DNA of 64,000 nt from Chryseobacterium sp. H1D6B (GTDB lineage: Bacteria > Bacteroidota > Bacteroidia > Flavobacteriales > Weeksellaceae), in contig NZ_JARXVJ010000001.1 of the NCBI RefSeq assembly GCF_029892445.1, positions 3,906,001 through 3,970,000 on the forward strand, written 5' to 3'. Each line of letters begins with the position of its first letter. Position 1 is the first letter of the stretch. A model generated the notes under the pieces. It was not told where the DNA came from. It saw nothing but the letters and a program-made list of their open reading frames with translations, and did not search any database. This document shows, one piece after another, positions 54,546-63,060 of the stretch. The position numbers were made by a program, and so were the translations under genes.

Positions 54546-54563
54546 TCAATCAATTTATAAATT

Positions 54564-54571
54564 CAAATATA
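54564..54571 (-). promoter_or_regulatory. -10 box TATATTTG of the LolA-like gene
   Basis: Minus-strand TATATTTG, 18 bases before the ATG at 54545. Exact consensus match. Confidence 0.55.
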
Positions 54572-54664
54572 AGGCTTTGTAATGAATTGTATTGTTAATA
54601 ATATACTAAAGATGTTCTGAAAAACGGATTTATAAAATACGGTAAAGTGTTATAATGATAATTT

Positions 54665-55562
54665 AGATTCTTCACTGCGCTTACACTTCGTTCTGAATGA
54701 CAGTGCGCTGATTGAAAAAACAGCTCTGTATTTCTAAACATTTATTAGTTTGTCATTTCGACGAAGGAGAAATCTTATTATAAAAAAGAGATTCTTCACT
54801 GCGCTTACGCTCCGTTCTGAATGACAGTGCACTGATTGAGAAAAACAGCTCTATATTTATAAACATTTCCAGTTTGTCATTTCAACGAAGGAGAAATCTC
54901 ATTATTAAAAGAGATTCTTCACTGCACTTACGCTCCGTTCTGAATGACAGTGCGTTGATTGAGAAAACAGCTCTGTATTTCTAAACATTTCCAGTTTGTC
55001 ATTTCGACGAAGGAGAAATCTCATTATTAAAAGAGATTCTTCACTACGCTTACACTTCGTTCTGAATGACAGTGCGTTGATTGAGAAAACAACTCTATAT
55101 TTATAAACATTTCCAGTTTGTCATTTCAACGAAGGAGAAATCTCCTTATTAAAAGAGATTCTTCACTGCACTTACGCTCCGTTCTGAATGACAGTGCGTT
55201 GATTGAGAAAACAGCTCTGTATTTCTAAACATTTACTAGTTTGTCATTTCGACGAAGGAGAAATCTTATTATAAAAAAGAGATTCTTCACTGCGCTTACA
55301 CTTCGTTCTGAATGACAGTGCGCTGATTGAAAAACAGCTCTGTATTTCTAAACATTTCAAGTTTGTCATTTCAACGAAGGAGAAATCTCATTATTAAAAG
55401 ATATTCTTCACTGCGCTTACGCTCCGTTCTGAATGACAGTGCACTGATTGAGAAAACAGCTCTGTATTTATAAACATTTCCAGTTTGTCATTTCGACGAA
55501 GGAGAAATCTCATTATTAAAAGAGATTCTTCACTGCACTTACGCTCCGTTCCGAATGACAGT
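54665..55562. repeat. Tandem array of seven 122-bp units and a 40-bp partial unit
   Basis: Units beginning AGATTCTTCACT start at 54665, 54789, 54912, 55034, 55156, 55280, 55401 and 55523, that is, 121-124 bases apart; the last stops after about 40 bases. Each unit has TTCTGAATGACAGTG, a 47-base spacer with CAGCTCT and AAACATTT, then TTTGTCATTTC.ACGAAGGAG and AAATCT. TGACA and TGTCA, and AAATCT with AGATT, are inverted arms, so each unit folds. The word TTTCGACGAAGG alternates strictly with TTTCAACGAAGG in successive units. No ORF; the array fills the gap between the LolA-like gene and kdsB. Confidence 0.92.
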
Positions 55563-55567
55563 TCCAA

Positions 55568-56290
55568 TTAAATCAGCTTTCTAGCTTTTTCTAAATCCTC
55601 CGGTGTATCGATTCCTACTCCAACGAAATTGGTTTCTATCATCTTAATTTTCATTCCGTATTCTAAATAACGGATACATTCTATCTTTTCTGATACTTCC
55701 AGCGGTTTCATCTCCAGTTTTGAAAACTGCAGCAAAGCATGTTTCCTGAAAGCATAAACACCAATATGTTTAAAATACTCTATATCATAAGAAACTTCCC
55801 TGTGAAAAGGAATTACAGAACGGCTGAAATATAAAGCAAACCCATTATTATCGGTAATAACTTTTACATTATTAGGATTTTCAACTTCCTCTTTTTCAAT
55901 TAGTTTTATTTTTAAAGAAGCCAGAGATATTTCTTGATTGTCATCTTCTTTAAAAACTTCTATTAACTGCTTTAAAGGTTCTAATTTCAGAAAAGGTTCA
56001 TCTCCCTGAACGTTGATCACAATATCACAGTCAATATTCTGAACAGCTTCTGCAATACGGTCGCTTCCTGTTTCATGCTGTCCTGTCATCACAGCTTTTC
56101 CTCCGTTATTTACAATTTCGTTAAAAATAATTTCAGAATCTGTTGCTACAAAGACTTCATCAAATAAACCAGTATCAACAACATTTTGATAAGTCGTTGT
56201 GATAACTGTTTTTTCTCCCAGCATCTGCATCAGCTTTGCCGGAAAACGGCTTGCTTCGTAACGGGCAGGAATTACAGCGATTATTTTCAT
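55568..56290 (-). CDS. kdsB: 3-deoxy-manno-octulosonate cytidylyltransferase
   Basis: 240 residues. [28 protein letters not shown] is the nucleotide-binding start; [11 protein letters not shown] (about 93-103), [15 protein letters not shown] and [13 protein letters not shown] are also typical of KdsB. It activates Kdo as CMP-Kdo for lipopolysaccharide. The repeat array ends 5 bases past its stop, and a heptad-flanked four-helix-bundle gene lies 10 bases before its start, between it and the aminotransferase gene. Confidence 0.96.
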   Translation of the reverse strand: MKIIAVIPARYEASRFPAKLMQMLGEKTVITTTYQNVVDTGLFDEVFVATDSEIIFNEIVNNGGKAVMTGQHETGSDRIAEAVQNIDCDIVINVQGDEPFLKLEPLKQLIEVFKEDDNQEISLASLKIKLIEKEEVENPNNVKVITDNNGFALYFSRSVIPFHREVSYDIEYFKHIGVYAFRKHALLQFSKLEMKPLEVSEKIECIRYLEYGMKIKMIETNFVGVGIDTPEDLEKARKLI

Positions 56291-56299
56291 AGGTAAGAT

Positions 56300-56710
56300 A
56301 GTTATGAGTTATTAATTATGAGTTATGAGTTATGAGTTTTACTTTTAGTCGTTATAATAATACTTTTAAGCATTTTTAAAATTTCTAATGTCTGATGTTT
56401 AAGAGCTTTAAATTCGTGTTCTGAAATATATTGAGTTGGAAATAATAGTTCAAGCCAATAAATTGTTTCATCACATTCTTTTTGAGAGATAGATAATTTA
56501 TGAATAAAATCCATTTTACTCTGAGCGTTCAGAGCTTCCCTTATATTAGCTCTAACAGAAGTTCCTGAGTGTAAAATTTGTTTTGAAAGAACATATTCTT
56601 TATTTTCAGCGCTAAACTTTTTGTAAAAATTTACAATACTTACCGCAAGTTCAAAGCTTTTTTTCTCAACAATACTTTCACTCATAACTCATAATTAATA
56701 ACTTATAACT
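56300..56710. mobile_element. Cassette with 31-bp inverted repeats of 7-base units around a four-helix-bundle gene
   Basis: The left end (56300-56330) and right end (56680-56710) are inverted copies with 30 of 31 bases matching. Both are made of 7-base units: GTTATGA, GTTATTA, ATTATGA, GTTATGA, GTTATGA on the left and TCATAAC, TCATAAT, TAATAAC, TTATAAC on the right. The stop and start codons of the enclosed gene fall inside the repeats. The right end touches the stop codon of the aminotransferase gene, and the left end is 9 bases from the kdsB start. No target-site duplication is evident. Mobility is inferred from the layout. Confidence 0.6.
56323..56685 (-). CDS. Four-helix-bundle protein (23S rRNA intervening-sequence type)
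   Basis: 120 residues, all alpha. ELAVSIVNFYKKFSAENKEYVLSKQILHSGTSVRANIREALNAQSKMDFIHKLSISQKECDETIYWLELL is typical of the S23/IVP four-helix-bundle family, known from ORFs in 23S rRNA intervening sequences and related to the Avd protein of diversity-generating retroelements. Here it is not in an rRNA gene. It lies inside a perfect-looking inverted-repeat cassette between kdsB and an aminotransferase gene. Function unknown; binding to the folded repeat RNA or DNA is a fair guess. A relative is at 59866. Confidence 0.88.
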   Translation of the reverse strand: MSESIVEKKSFELAVSIVNFYKKFSAENKEYVLSKQILHSGTSVRANIREALNAQSKMDFIHKLSISQKECDETIYWLELLFPTQYISEHEFKALKHQTLEILKMLKSIIITTKSKTHNS

Positions 56711-57964
56711 TTAAACTAATTTATTTAAAGCTTGTTCAAGTTTTGGCATCATCACTTCAATTTCGTGAATATCTAATCCACCTACTGAAGCACGGAACCA
56801 AGGTTCAGACTTTTCTTCTCCAAATGCTGAAAACGGCACCAAAGCTACTCCTGCATCATTAATCAGATAGAATACTAAATCTGAGGAGTTTTCAATAACT
56901 GTTCCGTCAGGTTTTGTTTTCCCGATATAATTTAATTTAATTGTAAGATAAAGTGCTCCCATCGGTTCGATGCTTTCTACTGCTAATCCTTTGGCTTTCA
57001 GATCTTGAATTCCATTGTGAAGAACTTTCAGACTTGCCTCAAGTTTTCCTTTAAAATCATTTACGAAAGTATCTACATTTTCAGGAGTTTCATAGAATTT
57101 AGCAGTTGCTTCCTGTTCTGGTTTTGGTGCCCAAGCTCCAACGTGGGTAAGCAGAGCTTTCATTTTATCAATGATGTGTGCCGGGCCAAACCCCCAGCCT
57201 ACACGAACTCCTGTTGCTGCTAAACATTTAGAAATACCGTCAATATAGATTGTATATTCTTTCATTTCAGGGAAAAGAGAAACCGGATCGAAATGCTTGG
57301 CACCAAAAGTAAGATTAGAATAGATCTGATCATACATTAAATACAAGGGTTTTTCGTCTTCTCCTCTTTTTTTATTTTCTTCTAAAACAAGTTCACAAAT
57401 CTCTGAAAGCTGTTTTTCAGTAAACATTGTCCCAGTAGGGTTAAGAGGTGAGCACAGTGCTAATAAAACAGCACCATCTAAATGCGGCTTTAAGTCTGCA
57501 GCTGTCGGAAGGAAATTATTTTCAGGCGTTGTTTTTACTTCAACACTTTTTGCAGAAGTAAGGTATGCATAGTGGTTGTTATTCCAAGAAGGAGTAGGAT
57601 AAATCACTTTATCTCCTTCATCTACAATTGTTTTATAAACAGCATAGATCAATGGTCTAGAACCTGCAGTAATTAAAATATCATTCGGTGAATAATCAAG
57701 ATTCCATCTGTTTTTCAGATCTTTAGAAACTTCTTTTCTTAATGATAAAAGTCCATTTGCCGGCGGATAATTTGTTAGGTTATCCTGATAAGCTTTCTGA
57801 ATCTCTTCCTTTAGCTTTGCAGGTATAGGATAGAGATTAGAGTTTAGATCACCAATAGTAAGATTGGCTATCTCTGCTCCTTTCGCTTTTAAATCATTTA
57901 CTTCATTACCAATTTTCACAATTTCAGAACCAATCAGGTTCGCGGCTAATTTTGAAACTTTCAC
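56711..57964 (-). CDS. Class I/II pyridoxal-phosphate aminotransferase
   Basis: 417 residues. PLP lysine in IDGISKCLAATGVRVGWGFGP; LCSPLNPTGTMF carries the conserved Asn-Pro, and LYLMYDQIYSNLTF the cofactor Asp and Tyr. Typical aspartate/aromatic aminotransferase fold, cytoplasmic. The specificity cannot be read. It lies in a minus-strand run with the phosphohexomutase gene upstream and kdsB downstream, separated by heptad-repeat structures on both sides. Confidence 0.9.
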   Translation of the reverse strand: MKVSKLAANLIGSEIVKIGNEVNDLKAKGAEIANLTIGDLNSNLYPIPAKLKEEIQKAYQDNLTNYPPANGLLSLRKEVSKDLKNRWNLDYSPNDILITAGSRPLIYAVYKTIVDEGDKVIYPTPSWNNNHYAYLTSAKSVEVKTTPENNFLPTAADLKPHLDGAVLLALCSPLNPTGTMFTEKQLSEICELVLEENKKRGEDEKPLYLMYDQIYSNLTFGAKHFDPVSLFPEMKEYTIYIDGISKCLAATGVRVGWGFGPAHIIDKMKALLTHVGAWAPKPEQEATAKFYETPENVDTFVNDFKGKLEASLKVLHNGIQDLKAKGLAVESIEPMGALYLTIKLNYIGKTKPDGTVIENSSDLVFYLINDAGVALVPFSAFGEEKSEPWFRASVGGLDIHEIEVMMPKLEQALNKLV

Positions 57965-57973
57965 TTTTTTTAA

Positions 57974-58055
57974 TGTTAGATTATATATTAGATTTTAGAA
58001 ATTAGAAACCAGATACAGCAGCACTTCTTTACTCTTGATCTGAGTTTCTGACTCC
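57974..58055. repeat. Heptad-repeat inverted structure without a gene
   Basis: TTAGATT, ATATATT, AGATTTT, AGAAATT, AGAAACC and AGATACA follow with a 7-base period. After a short spacer TCTGAGT and TTCTGAC lie on the other side. AGAAACCAGAT (58004-58014) is inverted to ATCTGAGTTTCT (58038-58049) with one extra base. It fills the 99-base gap between the aminotransferase and phosphohexomutase genes. Confidence 0.5.
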
Positions 58056-58063
58056 CTTTATTT

Positions 58064-59779
58064 TCAGCTTAATTGAAGGTCTTTCTTCACTTGTTCTATT
58101 TTAGTTTCCAGAGTATTTAATTTTTCTTTGAACTGTTCTTCTGAAGTAATTTTATCTTTTACTGAGATATAAAATTTAATTTTCGGCTCTGTTCCTGAAG
58201 GTCTTACACATACTTTTGTACCATCTTGTGTATAATAAATCAATACGTTGGATTTTGGAATATCATCCATTGCATGCTTCTTATTTTCAGAAACGACAAG
58301 GCAGGTCTGTTCTTTGAAGTCTTTTACTTCTTCCACTAAAGATCCGGCTAATTCTTTTGGAGGATTTTCTCTGAAATTTTTCATCATTTCCTGAATTTCT
58401 TCAGCGCCGTCTCTTCCTTTTCTTACTAAATTTACCAGGCCTTCATAGTACATTCCTGTTTCCTGATAAATTTCAATCATATACTGATACATTGTTCTGC
58501 CGTTTGCTTTGCACCATGCAGCAATTTCACATGCTAACACAATACTTCCGCAAGAATCTTTGTCGCGCACGAAATCTCCGGTCATAAAACCAAAACTTTC
58601 CTCGCCGCCGCAGATAAACTTTTCAATTCCTTCAGCTTCGCGGATCATTTTTCCGATCCATTTAAATCCTGTAAGACCTGCTTTGCAGTCTACCCCGAAT
58701 TTTTCAGCAATATCGAAGAATATGTCAGAGGTTACAATCGTAGAACCTATAAATTCTTTTCCTGTAATTCTTCCCTGCTTTTTCCATTGATCTAAAATAT
58801 AGTACGTAAGAATTGTATTCGTCTGATTACCATTCAGTAGCTGCATTTCACCATCCAGATTTCTAACAGCGATTCCTAATCTGTCACCGTCCGGATCTGT
58901 TCCGATAACGATATCAGCATTAGTAATTCTTGCTAAATCCATTGCCATTTCCAAAGCAGCCGGCTCTTCAGGATTTGGAGATTCTACAGTAGTAAAATTG
59001 CCGCTTGGAATCATCTGTTCCTTCACCAAATCTACTTTTTTGAACCCTGCTTTTTCTAATGCTTTAGGAATAGTGGTATAAGTAGTTCCATGAATAGAAG
59101 TGAAAACTATATTTAAATTTTCTTTACCTACATTCTGGTATGTTGAGTTCTCAATACAAGCATCAATGTAAACATCATCCTGCTCCTCTCCGATCCATTC
59201 TATCAGATCATCATTTCCATTAAACTTAATTTCATCAAATTTCACAGAATATACTTCATTGATAATGGCTTCATCATGAGGAGGAACAATCTGTGCTCCG
59301 TCATTCCAATACACTTTGTAACCATTATACTCGGGCGGATTGTGAGAAGCTGTAAGAACAATTCCTCCGTTACATTTCTTGTCTCTTACTGTAAAAGACA
59401 ATTCTGGAGTCGGCCTGTGGTTTTTAAATAATAAAACTTTTATGCCATTTGCCGTTAAAACATCTGCAACTAATTTTCCGAATTCTTTTGAGTTGTGGCG
59501 TACATCATAAGCGATTGCTACTTTTATTTCTTCCCCTGCAAACTGCTGGTTCATATAATTCGCAAGTCCCTGAGTAGCCTGTCCTAACGTATATTTATTT
59601 AAACGATTGGTTCCAACCCCCATAATACCACGCATCCCTCCTGTCCCGAATTCCAATTCTCTGTAAAAAGAATCTTCTAAATCCGGAGAATTACCGTCAA
59701 TAAGCAATTGAACAGCATTTCTTGTCTCTTCATCAAATGTATCACTTAACCAAAGTTTCGCTTTTTCTAATGTTGTCAT
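58064..59779 (-). CDS. Phosphohexomutase (phosphoglucomutase/phosphomannomutase)
   Basis: 571 residues, the size of the large two-specificity mutases. FGTGGMRGIMGVGTNRLNKYT at the start, the phosphoserine loop GGIVLTASHNPPEYNGYKVYW, the metal loop GTDPDGDRLGIAVR, the sugar-binding GGEESFG and the phosphate-binding RPSGTEPKIKFY are all present. It interconverts hexose 1- and 6-phosphates and supplies sugar nucleotides for envelope glycans. It is preceded by the second four-helix-bundle cassette. Confidence 0.94.
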   Translation of the reverse strand: MTTLEKAKLWLSDTFDEETRNAVQLLIDGNSPDLEDSFYRELEFGTGGMRGIMGVGTNRLNKYTLGQATQGLANYMNQQFAGEEIKVAIAYDVRHNSKEFGKLVADVLTANGIKVLLFKNHRPTPELSFTVRDKKCNGGIVLTASHNPPEYNGYKVYWNDGAQIVPPHDEAIINEVYSVKFDEIKFNGNDDLIEWIGEEQDDVYIDACIENSTYQNVGKENLNIVFTSIHGTTYTTIPKALEKAGFKKVDLVKEQMIPSGNFTTVESPNPEEPAALEMAMDLARITNADIVIGTDPDGDRLGIAVRNLDGEMQLLNGNQTNTILTYYILDQWKKQGRITGKEFIGSTIVTSDIFFDIAEKFGVDCKAGLTGFKWIGKMIREAEGIEKFICGGEESFGFMTGDFVRDKDSCGSIVLACEIAAWCKANGRTMYQYMIEIYQETGMYYEGLVNLVRKGRDGAEEIQEMMKNFRENPPKELAGSLVEEVKDFKEQTCLVVSENKKHAMDDIPKSNVLIYYTQDGTKVCVRPSGTEPKIKFYISVKDKITSEEQFKEKLNTLETKIEQVKKDLQLS

Positions 59780-59798
59780 ATGTGTATTTCTTTAAGTT

Positions 59799-60276
59799 TT
59801 GGATATGGAAGTCTGAAGATGGAAGACTTTTCTCTACCAAGTTCCAAACTTTCAGCATTAATTTACTATTCTTTTATTTGATTTCTAAAAGCTATAATTT
59901 GATTCATCAGATTATAACTGTCATTATACATTTCTTCAAAATTTACTTCAGAAATATATTTTCTATTTTTTGCCTTATATAGACAGGTCACAACTTCGGC
60001 CAAAGAACGAATAGAATACCCTAAAAATTTTCTGAACTCTAATTTTGATTGTAATATAGATCCCTCAGAAATATTAAGAGCTATTGAATCCGATGCCCTT
60101 CTTATCTGTGATGTTAAATTAAAAGCTTCATCTTTTGGAAAATTTTGAGATAAAATAAAAATATCTTCTCCAAAACTCATTGACTTCTGCCAAATAATTA
60201 ATTTCTCAAATTTGAAACTCATCCATCTATTTTTATGTCATCAATTTTTTCCAGCTTCCAGCTTCAATTCTTCCTT
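59799..60276. mobile_element. Second heptad-flanked four-helix-bundle cassette, diverged
   Basis: Left side (59801-59828): units TGGATAT, GGAAGTC, TGAAGAT, GGAAGAC with a 7-base period. Right side (60249-60275): units CAGCTTC, CAGCTTC, AATTCTT, CC. GGAAGTCTGAAGATGGAAG (59807-59825) and the complement of 60255-60274 (GGAAGAATTGAAGCTGGAAG) align with few differences, so the ends are imperfect inverted repeats. The unit sequence differs completely from that at 56300, yet the enclosed gene is of the same family. It sits between the phosphohexomutase gene and a lipoprotein gene. Confidence 0.5.
59866..60222 (-). CDS. Four-helix-bundle protein (23S rRNA intervening-sequence type)
   Basis: 118 residues. 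FEKLIIWQKSMSFGEDIFILSQNFPKDEAFNLTSQIRRASDSIALNISEGSILQSKLEFRKFLGYSIRSLAEVVTCLYKAKN is a textbook S23/IVP four-helix bundle, more so than its neighbour at 56323. Function unknown. Flanked by imperfect inverted runs of 7-base repeats. Two genes of this family within 4 kb, both between metabolic genes, are unlikely to be chance. Confidence 0.9.
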   Translation of the reverse strand: MSFKFEKLIIWQKSMSFGEDIFILSQNFPKDEAFNLTSQIRRASDSIALNISEGSILQSKLEFRKFLGYSIRSLAEVVTCLYKAKNRKYISEVNFEEMYNDSYNLMNQIIAFRNQIKE

Positions 60277-60279
60277 TCT

Positions 60280-60990
60280 TTACTCTAATTTTTTGTTTTC
60301 AACTTTTGTTCCTTTATCAATTTTAAAGGCACGGATCGGGTCATTATAATACAAAAATTTTCCCTTATCCCTGATATGTCCTTTTAAAGAGTCTTTTACG
60401 TTTACTTCTGCATAGTTTCCGTTTTTGGAATCTATATTCAGGTTTTCAATTTTCCAGTAGGGAGCAATTAAACTTGCTGTATCAGAAATTTTAATGACTG
60501 CGTCTTTTGTCTGTCCGAGAAAATTGGCTCTGCTTGTATTCTTCATGTCAATTTCTGCCCTTCTTGTGTTGATCGAACCCATAAATTTAGCGTTATTTTT
60601 TAAATTCAGTCTAAAATTATCGGTTTTAATTTCGCTGGAAATATTCATTTCCACAGAATCTGAAATATTTACTTTTTCAAGATTATATTTAGAATAAATG
60701 GTAATATTATAAAAATCAACCCCTTTAGTTTTCCTTTTTTCTATAATGGAAAGGGTCTTATCTTCTACATCAATATCTAGATTGTCTGCTATATTCGGAT
60801 AGGTTTCTATTTCAAGAAAATTCTTTGGGCCTTTTGCGTAAAATACCCGGAAGTTGCCTTCCAAGTTTAAATTAACGAATTCTGCAACGTCTACTTCTTT
60901 AGTTTCAATATTTCCTTTTGGCTTAACTTTTCCACAGGAAAATAATAGTAATGATAATAAAATTACCAAATAATAGTTTCTTTTAAACAT
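60280..60990 (-). CDS. Lipoprotein with GIN/DUF2807-like beta-helix
   Basis: 236 residues. MFKRNYYLVILLSLLLFSC is a lipoprotein signal with Cys 19. The mature part (FVNLNLEGNFRVFYAKGPKNFLEIETYPNIADNLDIDVEDKTLSI, followed by regular strand repeats) matches the DUF2807 GIN domain, a beta-helix often called a putative adhesin head. Its start overlaps the stop of the upstream membrane-protein gene by 8 bases, so the two are translationally coupled. Confidence 0.8.
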   Translation of the reverse strand: MFKRNYYLVILLSLLLFSCGKVKPKGNIETKEVDVAEFVNLNLEGNFRVFYAKGPKNFLEIETYPNIADNLDIDVEDKTLSIIEKRKTKGVDFYNITIYSKYNLEKVNISDSVEMNISSEIKTDNFRLNLKNNAKFMGSINTRRAEIDMKNTSRANFLGQTKDAVIKISDTASLIAPYWKIENLNIDSKNGNYAEVNVKDSLKGHIRDKGKFLYYNDPIRAFKIDKGTKVENKKLE

Positions 60991-61375
60991 TTTGGATAGA
61001 ATTAGAATATATTATAAGTATAACGAAAAACACTGTTATTATCAACCCGACAAGTAGGGGTTTCCATAAAGATTTTTTTGGATATTGATCTTCATCTGGG
61101 AAATATTTAGGAACGAAATAATAAGAAAGTATACTTCCTCCTGCCATACCAGATAAATAAGCTATTGAGCTGCGGGGATTTTCCTGAAGATTTACTATGA
61201 TAATCGTAATAACAGTCATGAAAACAGAAAGAGCCAGTACAATGTATGCCTCTTTCTGTTTTTTAATTTCGATTAAATTTTGATACAGTAAAACGCCGCC
61301 AAAAAGAACGGAAAGAAAAATAGAAAAACCTAAAATAGCTTTTTTAGAATATATTTTGGGCAGATTATTCTCCAT
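60983..61375 (-). CDS. Small membrane protein
   Basis: 130 residues with four hydrophobic segments (about 12-30, 39-59, 68-86, 105-125) and a short loop rich in charged residues. No family recognised. It lies between a GT2 glycosyltransferase gene (2 bases away) and a GIN-domain lipoprotein gene (overlapping), so it is part of a compact envelope operon reaching back to 62928. Confidence 0.72.
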   Translation of the reverse strand: MENNLPKIYSKKAILGFSIFLSVLFGGVLLYQNLIEIKKQKEAYIVLALSVFMTVITIIIVNLQENPRSSIAYLSGMAGGSILSYYFVPKYFPDEDQYPKKSLWKPLLVGLIITVFFVILIIYSNSIQNV

Positions 61376-61377
61376 AC

Positions 61378-62328
61378 TTAAATCACTTCATCAATATTAT
61401 AGTTTTTATGCTCTCTATTTGTTCTGATGATCATTTCACCTAAAAAGCCGGCTATGAAAAGCAGAGTTCCCATAATCATCATCGTTAAAGCAATAAAAAA
61501 CCAAGGATTATTGGTAATTAAGTGTCCGTAAATTCCTCTTGCAACATCTATTAATTTTGAAACTCCCAGGCCGAGTGCTGAAAGAAATCCTAAGATAAAC
61601 ATTACCGTACCCACCGCTCCAAAGAAATGCATCGGTCTTCCTCCAAACCGGCTTACAAACCAAAGAGTTACAAGATCTAAAAATCCGCGGATAAATCTTT
61701 CTGTCCCGAATTTTGAAACACCATAAGGTCTTGCCTGGTGCTGTACTTCTTTTTCTGTGATTCTTCTAAATCCTGCATTGGCTGCTAGAACCGGGATATA
61801 ACGGTGCATATCTCCATATACATCAATGGATTTTACCACCTGCTTTTTATAAGCTTTCAGTCCGCAGTTGAAATCGTGAAGATACACTCCAGATACTTTT
61901 CTGGCTGCTGCATTAAACAATTTTGACGGAACATTTTTCGTCATTACATTATCAAAACGCTTCTTCTTCCAGCCCGAAACAATATCGTAATTTTCTTCGA
62001 TTACCATAGTGTATAATTCTGGAATTTCTTCTGGAAAATCCTGTAAATCAGCATCCATCGTAATGATCACATCTCCATGCGCTCTTTCAAAAGCCGCGTG
62101 TAAAGCCTGTGATTTTCCGTAGTTTCTGGAAAATTTAATCCCATGAATCTGCGGGTGCTGTACTTTTAAGTTTTCGATAATATTCCACGACAAATCCGTA
62201 CTTCCATCATCTACAAACCAAATTTCATAGGATAAACTATGCGCTGTACATACGTTATCAATTCTTGAAAAAAGCTCTTCCAGAGAGTCCTCTTCGTTCA
62301 GCAGCGGAATAATTATAGATAAATTCAT
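61378..62328 (-). CDS. GT2 glycosyltransferase with C-terminal membrane helices (DPM/GtrB type)
   Basis: 316 residues. IIPLLNEEDSLEELFSRI, WFVDDGSTDLSW and VIITMDADLQDFPEEIPEL are nucleotide-sugar and metal-binding motifs of dolichol-phosphate-mannose-synthase-like GT2 enzymes; two helices follow at about 233-255 and 268-292. Such proteins load a sugar onto a polyprenyl phosphate, which can feed GT-C transferases like those at 36358 and 37937. That link is inferred. Operon with the DUF4199 gene upstream (21 bases). Confidence 0.92.
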   Translation of the reverse strand: MNLSIIIPLLNEEDSLEELFSRIDNVCTAHSLSYEIWFVDDGSTDLSWNIIENLKVQHPQIHGIKFSRNYGKSQALHAAFERAHGDVIITMDADLQDFPEEIPELYTMVIEENYDIVSGWKKKRFDNVMTKNVPSKLFNAAARKVSGVYLHDFNCGLKAYKKQVVKSIDVYGDMHRYIPVLAANAGFRRITEKEVQHQARPYGVSKFGTERFIRGFLDLVTLWFVSRFGGRPMHFFGAVGTVMFILGFLSALGLGVSKLIDVARGIYGHLITNNPWFFIALTMMIMGTLLFIAGFLGEMIIRTNREHKNYNIDEVI

Positions 62329-62349
62329 TTAAAATCTGATAATAAAAAA

Positions 62350-62928
62350 TTATTGGTGGATTGTTTTTGTTCTGAAAAACGCCCCGAAAAACAGTGACAA
62401 AACTACGTAAAATATAAGAATTGCCGCAAAATAACCTGAAAAATGACTCGCTGTAAGCATATCTTTTCCTTTTACAGCTGCGGGAGAAAAACTTACCTGT
62501 CTTTCTTTGTATTTCTGATTTAATTCATCGATGTCTTTTTGATGTTTTAAGATCTTCCTTGCTGAAAGATATTCTTTGTCTAATTCTGATTTTTGTCTTT
62601 GAACATATTGATAATTCAAGAGTTTTTTCGCATCTGTATCTACATAATTTAGAAATGCAAAAATACCGCATATTGAAAGCAGCCCTCCAATGAACATCGG
62701 CATAAAAGCTCTTTTAAAAGCTTGTCTAAATCCCATCTGATGGTTATTCCAATATGATTTTACCGACCAGAATGCTGTTCCGGCATACAGGACAGGAAGG
62801 ACAAACGCATTGACTTTCAGCGTAGTATCAAAATAGTTAATTCCTGAGAAGAAGTAATATACTATGAAAAATGTGATCATAGTAGCAATAAAAAGTATAA
62901 TTCCTAGTGTTGTTGGACTTTTCGCCAT
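62350..62928 (-). CDS. DUF4199 membrane protein
   Basis: 192 residues, four membrane helices (about 8-28, 40-58, 75-95, 160-182) and a charged coiled segment between the third and fourth (LLNYQYVQRQKSELDKEYLSARKIL). This layout and its place just upstream of a GT2 gene match DUF4199, a Bacteroidota family of unknown function. First gene of the operon 62928-60280. Confidence 0.85.
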   Translation of the reverse strand: MAKSPTTLGIILFIATMITFFIVYYFFSGINYFDTTLKVNAFVLPVLYAGTAFWSVKSYWNNHQMGFRQAFKRAFMPMFIGGLLSICGIFAFLNYVDTDAKKLLNYQYVQRQKSELDKEYLSARKILKHQKDIDELNQKYKERQVSFSPAAVKGKDMLTASHFSGYFAAILIFYVVLSLFFGAFFRTKTIHQ

Positions 62929-63049
62929 ATTATTATTTTTTGAAAAATTTTTGAAAAAATATTGTGCTAGATTTCAATGTTTTAGCTTTAGCAAAGCATT
63001 TTTCCGGCTATTTTTCTTTAATCTTATTTTTTAGTTTACAATTAATTCC

Positions 63050-63057
63050 TATCTTTG
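63050..63057 (+). promoter_or_regulatory. -10 box TATCTTTG of the SRP RNA
   Basis: Exact TAnnTTTG match ending about 4-6 bases before the 5' end of the SRP RNA. Confidence 0.65.
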
Positions 63058-63060
63058 CAC

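Noticed and set aside
54665..55562. The tandem array as a CRISPR
   Set aside because: Units are about 122 bases with near-identical sequence throughout; there are no unique spacers and no cas genes.
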